Source: VRUE01 sp963702035
GTDB taxonomy: Bacteria > Actinomycetota > Thermoleophilia > Solirubrobacterales > 70-9
DNA length: 64,000 nucleotides
Reading direction: 5' to 3'
NCBI GenBank assembly: GCA_963702035.1
Contig: OY969700.1
Coordinates: 1,426,001-1,490,000, forward strand
Shown: piece after piece, positions 55,205 through 63,520 of the stretch
Layout: each line of letters starts with the position of its first letter
How positions within the stretch are numbered: the first letter of the stretch is position 1
Position numbers and translations under genes: made by a program
The notes under the pieces: generated by a model
What the model was told of the DNA's origin: nothing
What the model saw: only the letters and a program-made list of their open reading frames with translations
Database searches by the model: none

Positions 55205-55237
55205 GGGAGCCGGAAGGCCGGTTGCCTTTCGGCTCCC
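55205..55237 (-). terminator. Hairpin between pyruvate kinase and thioesterase genes
   Basis: GGGAGCCGGAAGGC (55205-55218) pairs with GCCTTTCGGCTCCC (55224-55237), 14 bp with a single G-U, loop CGGTT. It lies 36 bp after the pyruvate kinase stop and probably ends that transcript. Confidence 0.65.
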
Positions 55238-55272
55238 GTGCGACGCCGCAGCGCGCCGGCATCCAGGGCGCC

Positions 55273-56685
55273 TCACGGCACGCGATGGACCTCGAAGAGG
55301 TTGGTTCCTAACTCCTGATCCGGCATGCCGGCGACGATCGCGATCAGGTCCCCCGACCGCGCGATGCCGTGGCGCACGGCCAGCGAAGCGCAGTCGTCGA
55401 GCAGGCCGCGGACCTCGGTCTCGTGCTCGCTGTGGATCGCGGTGACGCCGAAGAGCAGGTTGAGCCGACGCACGGTCTCGGCCCGCGGCGAGATCGCCAG
55501 GACCGGCACGTTCGGGCGGTGGGCGGAGACGAGCCGGGCGCTGCGGCCGCTCGTCGTCGGCACCACCATCGCCGCCAGGCCGAGCCGGTAGACCGCGCCG
55601 ACGGCGCTCTGCGCGACCGAGTCGGCGACGTCCTGGGTCGCCTGGTCAGTGCGGGCGAACAGCCACTCCCCATAAGGAAGGTCGGGCTCGGTCGCGCGCG
55701 CGATCCGGTCCATAGTCCGCACCGCCTCGACCGGGTGGCGGCCGACCGCCGTCTCCTCGGAGAGCATCACGGCGTCGGTGCCGTCGAAGATCGCGTTGGC
55801 GACATCGGTCACCTCGGCCCGGGTCGGGCGGCGCGCCGTGACCATCGAGGCGAGCATCTGCGTCGCGGTTATCGCCGGCTTGGAACGCCGGCCGGCCTCG
55901 CGGATCAGCCGCTTTTGCACGACCGGCAGCTGCTCGAGCGGCAGCTCGATCCCGAGGTCGCCACGCGCGACCATGATCCCGCCGCTCGCCGCCTCGATGA
56001 TCTCCTCGGCGTTCTCGGCGGCCTGCTGCTTCTCGATCTTGGCGATCAGCGGAATGTCCGAGCCGAGCGAGTGCAGCCTCTCGACGATCGGCTCGAGGTC
56101 GGCCGCGAAGGAGACGAAGGACATCGCCAGCAGATCGATCCCGTGCTCGACGGCGAACTCGACCCAGCCAAGGTCGCCGTCGGTGGCGGCGCGGGCGGTC
56201 ACTCCGGGGATGTTCATCCCCTTATGAGAGGAGAGCGTGCCGCCCACCTCGACCTCGGCGTCAACCCCACCGCCCTCGGACTCGCGCACACGCAGGCGGA
56301 TCGAGCCGTCCGCCAGGTAGACGAGTTCGTCCTCACGCAGCGAGCCCACGCCCGGCCAGTCGACCGGGATCGTCTCCGCGTCCCCCTCGACCGCCCGCGG
56401 CGTCAGCTTCACGTGCATCCCCGTCTCCAGCTCGGCGACGTCGTCGCGCAGCTCGCCGATCCGCAGCTTCGGCCCGGGCAGGTCACCGAGCACGGCGACC
56501 TCGCGCCCGGCCCGCTCCGCCGCGGCCCGGATCGACTCGATCGTGCGGGCGTGACACTCACGATCGGCGTGGGAGAAATTGAGGCGGAAGACATCGGCCC
56601 CGGCCTCGACCAGGCCCACCAGGGTGTCGCCGTCCCAGCTGGCCGGGCCGACGGTGGCGATGATCTTCGTGCGCCTGCCGTGCAT
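55273..56685 (-). CDS. pyk: Pyruvate kinase
   Basis: 470 residues, the normal length of bacterial pyruvate kinase. RTKIIATVGPASWDGDTLVG and VFRLNFSHAD open the barrel; the active-site signature IPLIAKIEKQQAAENAEEII holds the catalytic Lys and the Mg-binding Glu; GGIMVARGDLGIELPLEQLP and TATQMLASMVTARRPTRAEV are the other substrate-binding segments; TDAVMLSEETAVG follows. The B domain (about residues 70-165) and the C-terminal allosteric domain are present. It converts phosphoenolpyruvate and ADP to pyruvate and ATP. Transcribed alone, divergent from the P450 gene. Confidence 0.96.
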   Translation of the reverse strand: MHGRRTKIIATVGPASWDGDTLVGLVEAGADVFRLNFSHADRECHARTIESIRAAAERAGREVAVLGDLPGPKLRIGELRDDVAELETGMHVKLTPRAVEGDAETIPVDWPGVGSLREDELVYLADGSIRLRVRESEGGGVDAEVEVGGTLSSHKGMNIPGVTARAATDGDLGWVEFAVEHGIDLLAMSFVSFAADLEPIVERLHSLGSDIPLIAKIEKQQAAENAEEIIEAASGGIMVARGDLGIELPLEQLPVVQKRLIREAGRRSKPAITATQMLASMVTARRPTRAEVTDVANAIFDGTDAVMLSEETAVGRHPVEAVRTMDRIARATEPDLPYGEWLFARTDQATQDVADSVAQSAVGAVYRLGLAAMVVPTTSGRSARLVSAHRPNVPVLAISPRAETVRRLNLLFGVTAIHSEHETEVRGLLDDCASLAVRHGIARSGDLIAIVAGMPDQELGTNLFEVHRVP

Positions 56686-56744
56686 ACGTCACATGACTGT
56701 AGAGATCGGTGAATGCGACATGGATTTGTGTAACACTTGTCGCC

Positions 56745-58181
56745 GTGACCCAGCTGGCCGATCCCGTGGCGCCGCCCGAGGCCCCGCCAGCTAACGAACT
56801 CGTCGGCGAGGCGCCCCCCTCCCCCGCCGGCCCGCTCGAGCCCGGCGAGGCGGCCGGCCTGCCGGAGCCGCCCGCGGTCAGGCAGTCGCGGCTGCTGCAG
56901 ACTCTGCGCTTCAACCAGCGCCAGATCGAGTTCGTCTTCCGCGCCCGGCGCGAGCTGGGCGAAGTCTTCCGCATGCGGGGCACGATCCCCGGCCCCGGCC
57001 CGGCGATAACCAGCCACCCCGACCACGTGCGCTCGCTGTTTACCGCCAAGCCCGAGCAGGCCCCCTCGCTCACCGGCGAATCTCCGCTGCGGCCGATCGT
57101 CGGGCCCAACTCGGTCCTCACCGCGGTCGGCCCCCGTCACCTTCGCCAGCGCAAACTGCTGCTGCCGCCCTTCCACGGCGAGGCGATCGAGCAGTACACA
57201 GAGATGATCGCCGACGCCGCCGAACGCGAGATCGACCGCTGGCCGCTCGGCAAGCCGTTTGCCCTCGCGCCGCGCATGCAGGCGATCACGCTCGACGTGA
57301 TCATGGCGGGGATTTTCGGCATCGAAGGCAGGCCCGAACGCGGCACGCCAGAGCACTGGCTGCGCTACGCCACCAAGCGCCTCGTCGCCGCCTCGACCTG
57401 GCCGCTGGCCCAAGTCGGCGAGCTGATGAACCTCAACCGCGACGAGCCCGTCGGACCCACCAAGATCGGCCTCGAGCTGCTCGACCGCCCGACCTACGCC
57501 GTGATCGCGCAGCGCCGCCGCGCAGAAGACCTCGACGAGCGCCGCGACATCCTCTCGCTGCTGCTGCAGGCGCGAACTGAGGACGGTGAGGCGCTGAGCG
57601 ACAAAGAACTGCGCGACGAGCTGCTGACCCTGGTCCTCGCCGGTCACGAGACGACCGCCAACCAGCTGGCCTGGACGTGGGAGCGGCTGGTCCGCAATCC
57701 GGCCGCTCACGACGCCCTGCTCGACGCCGTCCGCGGCGGGGACGACGCAGCCGAGCGGGTCGAGGCGACGATCGTCGAGGCGATGCGCTCGCGACCGGTG
57801 ATCCCGATCATCGGCCGCCGGGTGAAGGTCCCCTGGCGCCTCGGGCCCTACGCGGTGCCGGCCGATACTCCGGTACTGATGAGCATCCTGCTCGTCCACC
57901 ACCGCGAGGACCTCTATCCCGAGCCGTTCGAGTTCCGCCCCGAGCGCTTCGTTGGGGGCCGCAAGCCCGGTACCTACGAGTGGATCCCCTTCGGCGGCGG
58001 CATCCGCCGCTGCCTCGGCGCGGCGCTGGCAATGGCCGAGCAGCGGGTCGTCCTGGAGACGATGGCCCGCCGCCTCGACCTCGAAGCCGACGATCCCGCT
58101 CCCGAGCACGCCGTGCACCGCAACGTGACGATGATCCCCTCGGGCGGCGCCCGCGTCGTCATCCGCTCACGGCATTCCTGA
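56745..58181 (+). CDS. Cytochrome P450
   Basis: 478 residues from the GTG at 56745 (an open frame from 56709 gives 12 extra residues without a start context). Family motifs are complete: I-helix LVLAGHETTANQLAWTWERL with the acid-alcohol pair, K-helix EAMRSRP (ExxR), the FRPERF segment and the heme-binding loop FGGGIRRCLGAALAMAEQR with the Cys ligand. Cytosolic, needs ferredoxin partners that are not encoded nearby. Substrate unknown; the sequence style (PIIGRRVKVPWRLGPYAVPA) resembles actinobacterial class I P450s of lipid or terpene metabolism. Confidence 0.95.
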   Translation: MTQLADPVAPPEAPPANELVGEAPPSPAGPLEPGEAAGLPEPPAVRQSRLLQTLRFNQRQIEFVFRARRELGEVFRMRGTIPGPGPAITSHPDHVRSLFTAKPEQAPSLTGESPLRPIVGPNSVLTAVGPRHLRQRKLLLPPFHGEAIEQYTEMIADAAEREIDRWPLGKPFALAPRMQAITLDVIMAGIFGIEGRPERGTPEHWLRYATKRLVAASTWPLAQVGELMNLNRDEPVGPTKIGLELLDRPTYAVIAQRRRAEDLDERRDILSLLLQARTEDGEALSDKELRDELLTLVLAGHETTANQLAWTWERLVRNPAAHDALLDAVRGGDDAAERVEATIVEAMRSRPVIPIIGRRVKVPWRLGPYAVPADTPVLMSILLVHHREDLYPEPFEFRPERFVGGRKPGTYEWIPFGGGIRRCLGAALAMAEQRVVLETMARRLDLEADDPAPEHAVHRNVTMIPSGGARVVIRSRHS

Positions 58182-58226
58182 GCGACGGAGCCACACCTCT
58201 GGGGCGGCGCTATGGTTTTCGGGCCC

Positions 58227-58315
58227 GGAGAGGTGGCCGAGTGGCTGAAGGCACTCGCCTGCTAAGCGAGTAGGGGGCGCAAGCTCTCTCGAGGGTTCGA
58301 ATCCCTCCCTCTCCG
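58227..58315 (+). tRNA. tRNA-Ser (anticodon GCT)
   Basis: 89 nt with the long variable arm of class II tRNAs. Acceptor GGAGAGG pairs with CCTCTCC; anticodon arm CTCGC-CTGCTAA-GCGAG with anticodon GCT; T arm GAGGG-TTCGAAT-CCCTC; discriminator G. Confidence 0.95.
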
Positions 58316-58340
58316 CTTTCAGCGCGGTTAGTCTCGACGC

Positions 58341-59552
58341 GTGTCTTCGCGTCCCAACCGCTCATATGAGGAGTACGAGGAGATCTTTGCCGAGGTCGAG
58401 GCGCCGTTTGCCTTCGTCGACCTCGATGCGATGGCGGCCAACGCGACGGAGATGCTCGGGCGGGCAGGGGGCAAGCCGATCCGCGTGGCGAGCAAGTCGC
58501 TGCGCTGCCGGGCGCTGACCGAGCGCATCCTGCGCAGCGACCCCGGCTTTGCCGGGCTGATGACCTTCACCCTGCCGGAGACGCTCTGGCTGGCCGAGCA
58601 GGGGTTCGAGGACCTGCTGCTGGCCTACCCGACCGCCGACGCCGGGGCGCTGGGCGAACTGGCGCTGCGCTCGGTCGCCAACCCGGCGGGGGCGCCGATC
58701 GTGATGGTCGACTGCAGCGAGCACCTCGACGCGATCGAGTCGGTGCTCGGGGCCGGCGCCGCCCCGGTCCGGGTCTGTATCGACATCGACGCGAGCTGGT
58801 GGGCGATGGGCGGCAGGATCAAGGTCGGTCCGAAGCGCTCGCCCGTGCACACGGTCGAGCAGGCCGTCGCCTTGGCCCAGGACATTGACGGCCGCCCGCA
58901 GCTCGAGCTGGCGGCGCTGATGTCCTACGAGGGCCAGATCGCCGGCGTCGGCGACCAGCCGCCGGGAAGGCGCCTGCGTGGCCGTGCGATCCGGTATATG
59001 CAGCGCCGCTCCGCCGCCGAGCTGGCCGAGCGGCGCGGCGCGATCGTCGCCGCGATCCGCGAGTTCGCCGCACTGCCGATCGTCAACGGCGGCGGCACGG
59101 GCAGCCTCGAGCTGACCGCCGCCGAGGATCTGGTCACCGAGGTCACCGCCGGCTCGGGCTTCTACGCCCCTGCCCTCTTCGATCACTACAGCCGCTTCTC
59201 GCTGACCCCGGCGGCCGGTTTCGCACTGCCGATCGTCCGCAAGCCGGCGCCAGGGGTGGCGACGGCGCTCGGTGGCGGCTACCTCGCCTCCGGCAGTGGC
59301 GACCCGGCGCGGCTACCGGCCCCCTGGTTGCCGACCGGCCTGCGCCTCGATCCCGAGGAGGGCGCCGGCGAGGTGCAGACCCCGCTGCTCGGCGCCCCGG
59401 CGGCGCAGCTGTCGATCGGCGATCGTGCCTACCTGCGCCACGCCAAGGCAGGCGAGCTGTGCGAGCGCTTCGACGTCCTCCACCTGGTCGAGGGCGACGA
59501 GATCGTCAACCTAGTCCCCACCTACAGAGGCGAGGGCAAGTCCTTCCTCTGA
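58341..59552 (+). CDS. DSD1-like PLP-dependent enzyme (amino acid deaminase/aldolase family)
   Basis: 403 residues, GTG start at 58341, 26 bp after the tRNA. The N-terminal alanine-racemase-type barrel is clear: APFAFVDLDAMAANATEMLG and KPIRVASKSLRCRALTERIL with the PLP Lys in VASKS; VRVCIDIDASWWAMGG follows; PIVNGGGTGSLE is the phosphate-binding loop. The C-terminal part (LHLVEGDEIVNLVPTYRGEG) carries the His/Asp type segment of D-threonine aldolase/D-serine dehydratase-like enzymes. It may deaminate or cleave a D-hydroxyamino acid. It is convergent with the arabinonolactone oxidase-like gene, with a perfect palindrome between the stops. Confidence 0.85.
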   Translation: MSSRPNRSYEEYEEIFAEVEAPFAFVDLDAMAANATEMLGRAGGKPIRVASKSLRCRALTERILRSDPGFAGLMTFTLPETLWLAEQGFEDLLLAYPTADAGALGELALRSVANPAGAPIVMVDCSEHLDAIESVLGAGAAPVRVCIDIDASWWAMGGRIKVGPKRSPVHTVEQAVALAQDIDGRPQLELAALMSYEGQIAGVGDQPPGRRLRGRAIRYMQRRSAAELAERRGAIVAAIREFAALPIVNGGGTGSLELTAAEDLVTEVTAGSGFYAPALFDHYSRFSLTPAAGFALPIVRKPAPGVATALGGGYLASGSGDPARLPAPWLPTGLRLDPEEGAGEVQTPLLGAPAAQLSIGDRAYLRHAKAGELCERFDVLHLVEGDEIVNLVPTYRGEGKSFL

Positions 59553-59600
59553 CCCGGGATGCATCGAGCCCCTATTTGGGGCTCGATGCATCCCGGGTCA
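59550..59600. terminator. Perfect 23-bp palindromic terminator spanning both stop codons
   Basis: Arms 59550-59572 and 59578-59600 are exact reverse complements around TATTT. The left arm begins with the TGA of the plus-strand gene and the right arm ends with the TGA (as TCA) of the minus-strand gene, so the element runs exactly from stop to stop and would form the same hairpin in both transcripts. Confidence 0.8.
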
Positions 59601-60893
59601 CTGGCCGAGCACGCGAGCGGCGTACTCGTTGGTGAAGACCCGGTCGGGGTCGAGCTCCGCCCGCGCGGCCTGGAACTTCTCCCATCCCGGGTAGAGGGGC
59701 GCCAGGGTCTCGGCGGTCTGGAAGTGGCGCTTGCCCCAGTGGGGACGGCCGCCGTAGTCGCGCATGATCGCCTCGACCGCCTCGAAGTAGGGGCGCCACT
59801 CCATCCCCCGGTACTGATGCACGGCGATGTAGGCGGTGTCGCGTTCGTGCGAGGGACTGAGCAGGGCATCGTCGCCGGCCGCGACGCGCATCTCGATCGG
59901 GAAGAAGACCGGGTAGCGGTTGACGCGAACCCACTCGACCACCCGCCGCGCCGCCTCCGGCCCATGCTCGCGCGGCACGCCGTACTCCATCTCGGTGAAG
60001 CGGACGCGCCGCTCGCTGGCAAAGACGCGGTCGCTGCGGTCGATCGTCTTGCCGCCCGAGGCGAGCGCCGCGGCAAGGCGGGAGAGCGCGGGGATCGCCC
60101 TGGGAACCCAGCGACCGGCCGCTGACAAGGCCTCCAGCGCCCAGTTCTCGAGCACGATGTCGTTGAGATAGGAGGCAACTCGACCGCGAGGCCGCGGCGC
60201 CCCCTCGACCCGGTTGCGCTCCAGCACCAGTGCCGAGTCGGCGTAGGGAAAGGTGAAGAGCTCGAAGTGGTCGTTTTCCGCGGCGCGCTGGTCGAAGTTG
60301 GCGAGCACGTCCTCGCGCGGCTGCGGCGAGTCGATCCGCTCGAGGACGAAGGCGGGGACACAGCGCAGCGTCACCGCCGAGATCGCGCCGAGGGCGCCGA
60401 CGCCCACACGAGCGGCACGGAGGAGATCGGGCGCGGAGCCGTCCAACTCGCGCACGCCGCCGTCGGCGCCGACCAGCTCCACCGCCTCTACCTGAGCGGA
60501 GATGTTGCGCAGCTTCGCGCCGGTGCCATGGGTGCCGGTGGAGATCGCGCCGGCGATCGTCTGGCGGTCGATGTCGCCGAGGTTCTCCATCGCCAGGCCG
60601 AGTCCGTGCAGCTCCTCGTTGAGGTCGGCAAGCACGGTTCCCGCCCCGACCCTGACCAAGCCCGACGCGGGGTCGGCGTCGATCGTGCCGCTGAGCGCGG
60701 CAAGGTTGACCATCGTGCCTTCGGTCAACGCCGCCTCGGTGAAGGAATGGCCGGTGCCGGCCACGCTGACCGTTCTCCCGGCGCCGGCCGCGGCCGCAAC
60801 GGCGGCCGCCAACTCGTCGCGGTTGCGCGGCCGGACGACCTCCGCCGGGCTGCATCGCTGATCCCCCGTCCAGTTGCGCCAGGTAGCGGCCAC
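59598..60893 (-). CDS. D-arabinono-1,4-lactone oxidase family FAD enzyme
   Basis: 431 residues. The N-terminal FAD-binding PCMH domain has RPRNRDELAAAVAAAAGAGR, the motif GTGHSF (the His is the usual covalent FAD site), VRVGAGTVLADLNEELHGLG and AISTGTHGTG. The C-terminal aldonolactone oxidase domain has MEYGVPREHGPEAARRVVEW, HQYRGMEWRPYFEAVEAIMR, GRPHWGKRHF and the final LDPDRVFTNEYAARVLG. The family oxidises sugar lactones or alditols to give hydrogen peroxide. It is convergent with the PLP enzyme gene. Confidence 0.92.
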   Translation of the reverse strand: MAATWRNWTGDQRCSPAEVVRPRNRDELAAAVAAAAGAGRTVSVAGTGHSFTEAALTEGTMVNLAALSGTIDADPASGLVRVGAGTVLADLNEELHGLGLAMENLGDIDRQTIAGAISTGTHGTGAKLRNISAQVEAVELVGADGGVRELDGSAPDLLRAARVGVGALGAISAVTLRCVPAFVLERIDSPQPREDVLANFDQRAAENDHFELFTFPYADSALVLERNRVEGAPRPRGRVASYLNDIVLENWALEALSAAGRWVPRAIPALSRLAAALASGGKTIDRSDRVFASERRVRFTEMEYGVPREHGPEAARRVVEWVRVNRYPVFFPIEMRVAAGDDALLSPSHERDTAYIAVHQYRGMEWRPYFEAVEAIMRDYGGRPHWGKRHFQTAETLAPLYPGWEKFQAARAELDPDRVFTNEYAARVLGQ

Positions 60894-60915
60894 GGCTAAA
60901 AGCTAGTGCGTTCGG

Positions 60916-62070
60916 TCAGCTCGCAGCCGACTGGACCACGGGAGGTGCCAGGGAACGGTAGGCATAGGCGGAGGTGACGAGCAGCAGCGCGGCGATCGCC
61001 AGGCTCGGCACGGCGTACCCGGCCGCGCTTGCCACGCCCCCGCCCACCAACGCTCCGGCCGTCTGACCCGCTGCCCAGGCCATGTTGGAGAGACCCGCCG
61101 CGAAGCCCTGATGGAGACCGCTGAGGTCGGCGGTCTCCGAGAGTGTCGTCAGCGCCGGAGCGAAGCAGATGCCGGCCCCGAGCGAGCCGAGGATCAGCGC
61201 GGCAAGAATCGGGCCAAGCGCATTCGCCGCGGCAATCCCCACCATCGCGCAGGCGCAGATGCCGATCCCGATCACGTACGGGATGCGGCGACCGACGCGA
61301 TCGGAGTAGCGGCCGACGATCGGGGCCAGCCCCGCCTCGAGGGCGGCGCCGGCGATGAAGCCGCCGGCGATCGCCACGTGCCCCCCGCCGAGTTCGTCGA
61401 TCCGCAGCGGCACCAGCACCTCCGCCGCGCCGAACATCATCGAAGGGACCGCGACGAACGCCGTCGAGGTGAGAATCGGCCGGGTGAGGATCGTCGCCCC
61501 GACCTCGCGCAGCGGTTGGCGCTCGGGCGGGCCGACTTCCGGCAGCCGCGCGGCGAAGGCAGCGAGCACCACGGCGATGACGAGCACCGCGCTGAAGACG
61601 GCGGCGGTTCCGACTTCAGCCGCGACCGCGCCGAGGATCGGCCCGACCAGCGCACCTGCCACCGCCGTGCCCAGAGCCGTTCCGATTACCGAGCCACGGC
61701 GCTCGGGGGGAGCGGTCGTGATCAGCCAGGTCAGCGCTCCGGACCAGATCAACGCCCCGGACACACCCTGGGAGAAGCGCGCCGCGTCGAGCAGGACGAT
61801 CTCGTGGGCGAGACCGAAGACGAGGCTGGAGCAGCCGAGCAGCAGCAGGCCGCCGATGACCGTGCGGCGCGGTCCGGCCCAGGTCGCGACCAGTCCGGCG
61901 GGCAGCGAGGCGAGCAGCGTCCCGGCGGCGTAGGAGGCGGCGAGGATCCCGGCCTGTGCCTTGCTCAGTCCGAACTCGGCGACGTAATCGGGCAGAAGCG
62001 GAGCGATCGCCGCGTAGAAGGCGACGTCGAAGAAGACCATCGTCGAGGCGAGGATGAGCAGCCGGCGCAT
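60916..62070 (-). CDS. MFS transporter, 12-helix
   Basis: 384 residues from the ATG at 62070 (a TTG at 62082 would add four). Twelve hydrophobic segments; LLPDYVAEFGLSKAQAGILA and GLVATWAGPRRTVIG carry motif A in a degenerate form between TM2 and TM3, and VGRYSDRVGRRIPYV is the matching loop between TM6/7 and TM8. This is the pattern of small-molecule exporters of the DHA1 type. It lies 22 bp downstream of the lactone oxidase start on the same strand, so it may share its transcript. Substrate unknown. Confidence 0.88.
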   Translation of the reverse strand: MRRLLILASTMVFFDVAFYAAIAPLLPDYVAEFGLSKAQAGILAASYAAGTLLASLPAGLVATWAGPRRTVIGGLLLLGCSSLVFGLAHEIVLLDAARFSQGVSGALIWSGALTWLITTAPPERRGSVIGTALGTAVAGALVGPILGAVAAEVGTAAVFSAVLVIAVVLAAFAARLPEVGPPERQPLREVGATILTRPILTSTAFVAVPSMMFGAAEVLVPLRIDELGGGHVAIAGGFIAGAALEAGLAPIVGRYSDRVGRRIPYVIGIGICACAMVGIAAANALGPILAALILGSLGAGICFAPALTTLSETADLSGLHQGFAAGLSNMAWAAGQTAGALVGGGVASAAGYAVPSLAIAALLLVTSAYAYRSLAPPVVQSAAS

Positions 62071-62160
62071 GCCTGTATCCAATCACCGCAAGGCCCCTTT
62101 TACTCCATGCCTTTATGTCCATACATTTGCAGCTAGCATCGACACATCGTCTGAGCACCC

Positions 62161-62249
62161 GGAGGGGTGGCAGAGCGGTTGAATGCGGCGGCCTTGAAAG
62201 CCGTTAGGCGTCGCAAGGCGTCTCGTGGGTTCGAATCCCACCCCCTCCG
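62161..62249 (+). tRNA. tRNA-Ser (anticodon TGA)
   Basis: 89 nt, class II. Acceptor GGAGGGG pairs with CCCCTCC; anticodon arm GCGGC-CTTGAAA-GCCGT with anticodon TGA; long variable arm; T arm GTGGG-TTCGAAT-CCCAC; discriminator G. A run of six T follows at 62251-62257 and probably terminates the transcript. Confidence 0.95.
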
Positions 62250-62528
62250 CTTTTTTGTGTCTCGGGACATCGGAGAGCGGCAGAAATGCCCATATATTCG
62301 TCCAGTATTGGGTAAAGACCTCAAGCGAATACCCATTTATAGCGATGCAATGAGTTTTTTTGGTACGCGTTGATCCAATCGCGCATAGGCTCAACTCGCT
62401 CGGTGGTAAGGAGGTCGGGGCGGGCCGGCACGGTGCGGGTATTCGCTACGACGCCTGAGTCACGGGGTCCCAGTCATGGAGTTCCAAATGCGCCCCCCCC
62501 ATGGGGTGTGGAAGGTATAGGTGGATCG
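62250..62528 (+). promoter_or_regulatory. AT-rich upstream region of the collagen-like gene
   Basis: 279 bp without a supported gene. The part 62280-62365 is much richer in A and T than its surroundings and holds an inverted repeat TGGGTA-n17-TACCCA and the stretch CATTTATAGCGATG, which could contain a promoter. A run of eight C stands before CATGGGG near 62500. I cannot define exact promoter boxes. Confidence 0.3.
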
Positions 62529-63425
62529 ATGAAGTCATTCCTACTCAGGCACGTGCCGGCGGTACTCGCGGCACTGGTAGTCCTGATGGCCGGGGGCACG
62601 CTCGCCCTCGCGAATTCAAGTCATTCGACGCCTCAGCGCGTCTATAAAGACAGCCACTCTCAGGGCAACGACCACGGCAACCACGGCAATGACGGTCCCA
62701 AGGGGCCTCCCGGGCCACAAGGACCTCCGGGGCCACAGGGTCCCCCCGGGCCGCAAGGGCCTCCAGGGTCGCAGGGGCCTCCAGGGCCAGCCGGCCCCCC
62801 CGCACCGATTGGCCTCTCAACCTGGGGCAAGATGCCTCGCAACGAGTACGGCTCGCCGGTCGCCGAAACCGGATCGACCGCGACCGGGTCGGACGCGCTG
62901 ATCCTCGAGACCGGCTGTTACAAGGAACCCTGCACCGAAGCGTCCAGCTGGGAGAAGGCGGAGTACGGCTCCGAAGTCGAATTCGCGGGCTTGAAGATCG
63001 CCGCGATCAGTGAAATCGGGCTCAGCGTCTACATAGCCGACAGCACCGCCGGCCACAGCCCGATGCCCAACATCCAGATGGAGGTCAACCCCAACGTGGC
63101 GGGCAAAACCTATTCCTCGCTGGTCTACAACCCGGGCGAAACCACCCCGAACGTCTTCCAGTATGTGGATGCGTCGGTAGTGCCCACCAATACGGGCAGC
63201 GAAGGCTGGTGGTTCTCGAATGGGACGGTCGCCACCGCGACGGGCTGTTCGCTGGCTCACGAGTGCTCGCTGGCCGAAGTGCAGGCCGCCGCGCCTGAAG
63301 CCGAAGTCTCGGCCTCGCTCGGCCTGGGCAAGGGGCGAGACACGATGGGCGAGGTCCTGATCAAGGAATTCAAGCTCAACGGCGCGACCTACACGTTCGG
63401 GCCTGGAGGAACCTTCAAGAACTGA
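62529..63425 (+). CDS. Secreted collagen-like protein (298 aa)
   Basis: ATG at 62529 opens a signal peptide (FLLRHVPAVLAALVVLMAGG, cleavage near LALA). After a His/Asn-rich linker (QGNDHGNHGNDG) come about eleven Gly-Pro-type triplets (PGPQGPPGPQGPPGPQGPPG), then a globular C-terminal domain of about 190 residues with two Cys pairs (ETGCYKEPCTEASSW, GCSLAHECSL) and the strand KEFKLNGATYTFGPGGTF. The frame is open upstream to 62370, but without ribosome-binding site or signal peptide. It may form trimers at the cell surface. A rho-independent terminator follows. Confidence 0.82.
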   Translation: MKSFLLRHVPAVLAALVVLMAGGTLALANSSHSTPQRVYKDSHSQGNDHGNHGNDGPKGPPGPQGPPGPQGPPGPQGPPGSQGPPGPAGPPAPIGLSTWGKMPRNEYGSPVAETGSTATGSDALILETGCYKEPCTEASSWEKAEYGSEVEFAGLKIAAISEIGLSVYIADSTAGHSPMPNIQMEVNPNVAGKTYSSLVYNPGETTPNVFQYVDASVVPTNTGSEGWWFSNGTVATATGCSLAHECSLAEVQAAAPEAEVSASLGLGKGRDTMGEVLIKEFKLNGATYTFGPGGTFKN

Positions 63426-63431
63426 GTTCTC

Positions 63432-63466
63432 AGCCCCCGGCGCTTCACCGCGCCGGGGGCTCTTTT
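63432..63466 (+). terminator. Rho-independent terminator after the collagen-like gene
   Basis: AGCCCCCGGCGC (63432-63443) pairs perfectly with GCGCCGGGGGCT (63450-63461) around TTCACC, followed by CTTTTC. Confidence 0.9.
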
Positions 63467-63520
63467 CGAAGCGAGGCGCCCGCACGCAGGAACGGTGGCG
63501 GCGCGACCGAACCTGCAGAG

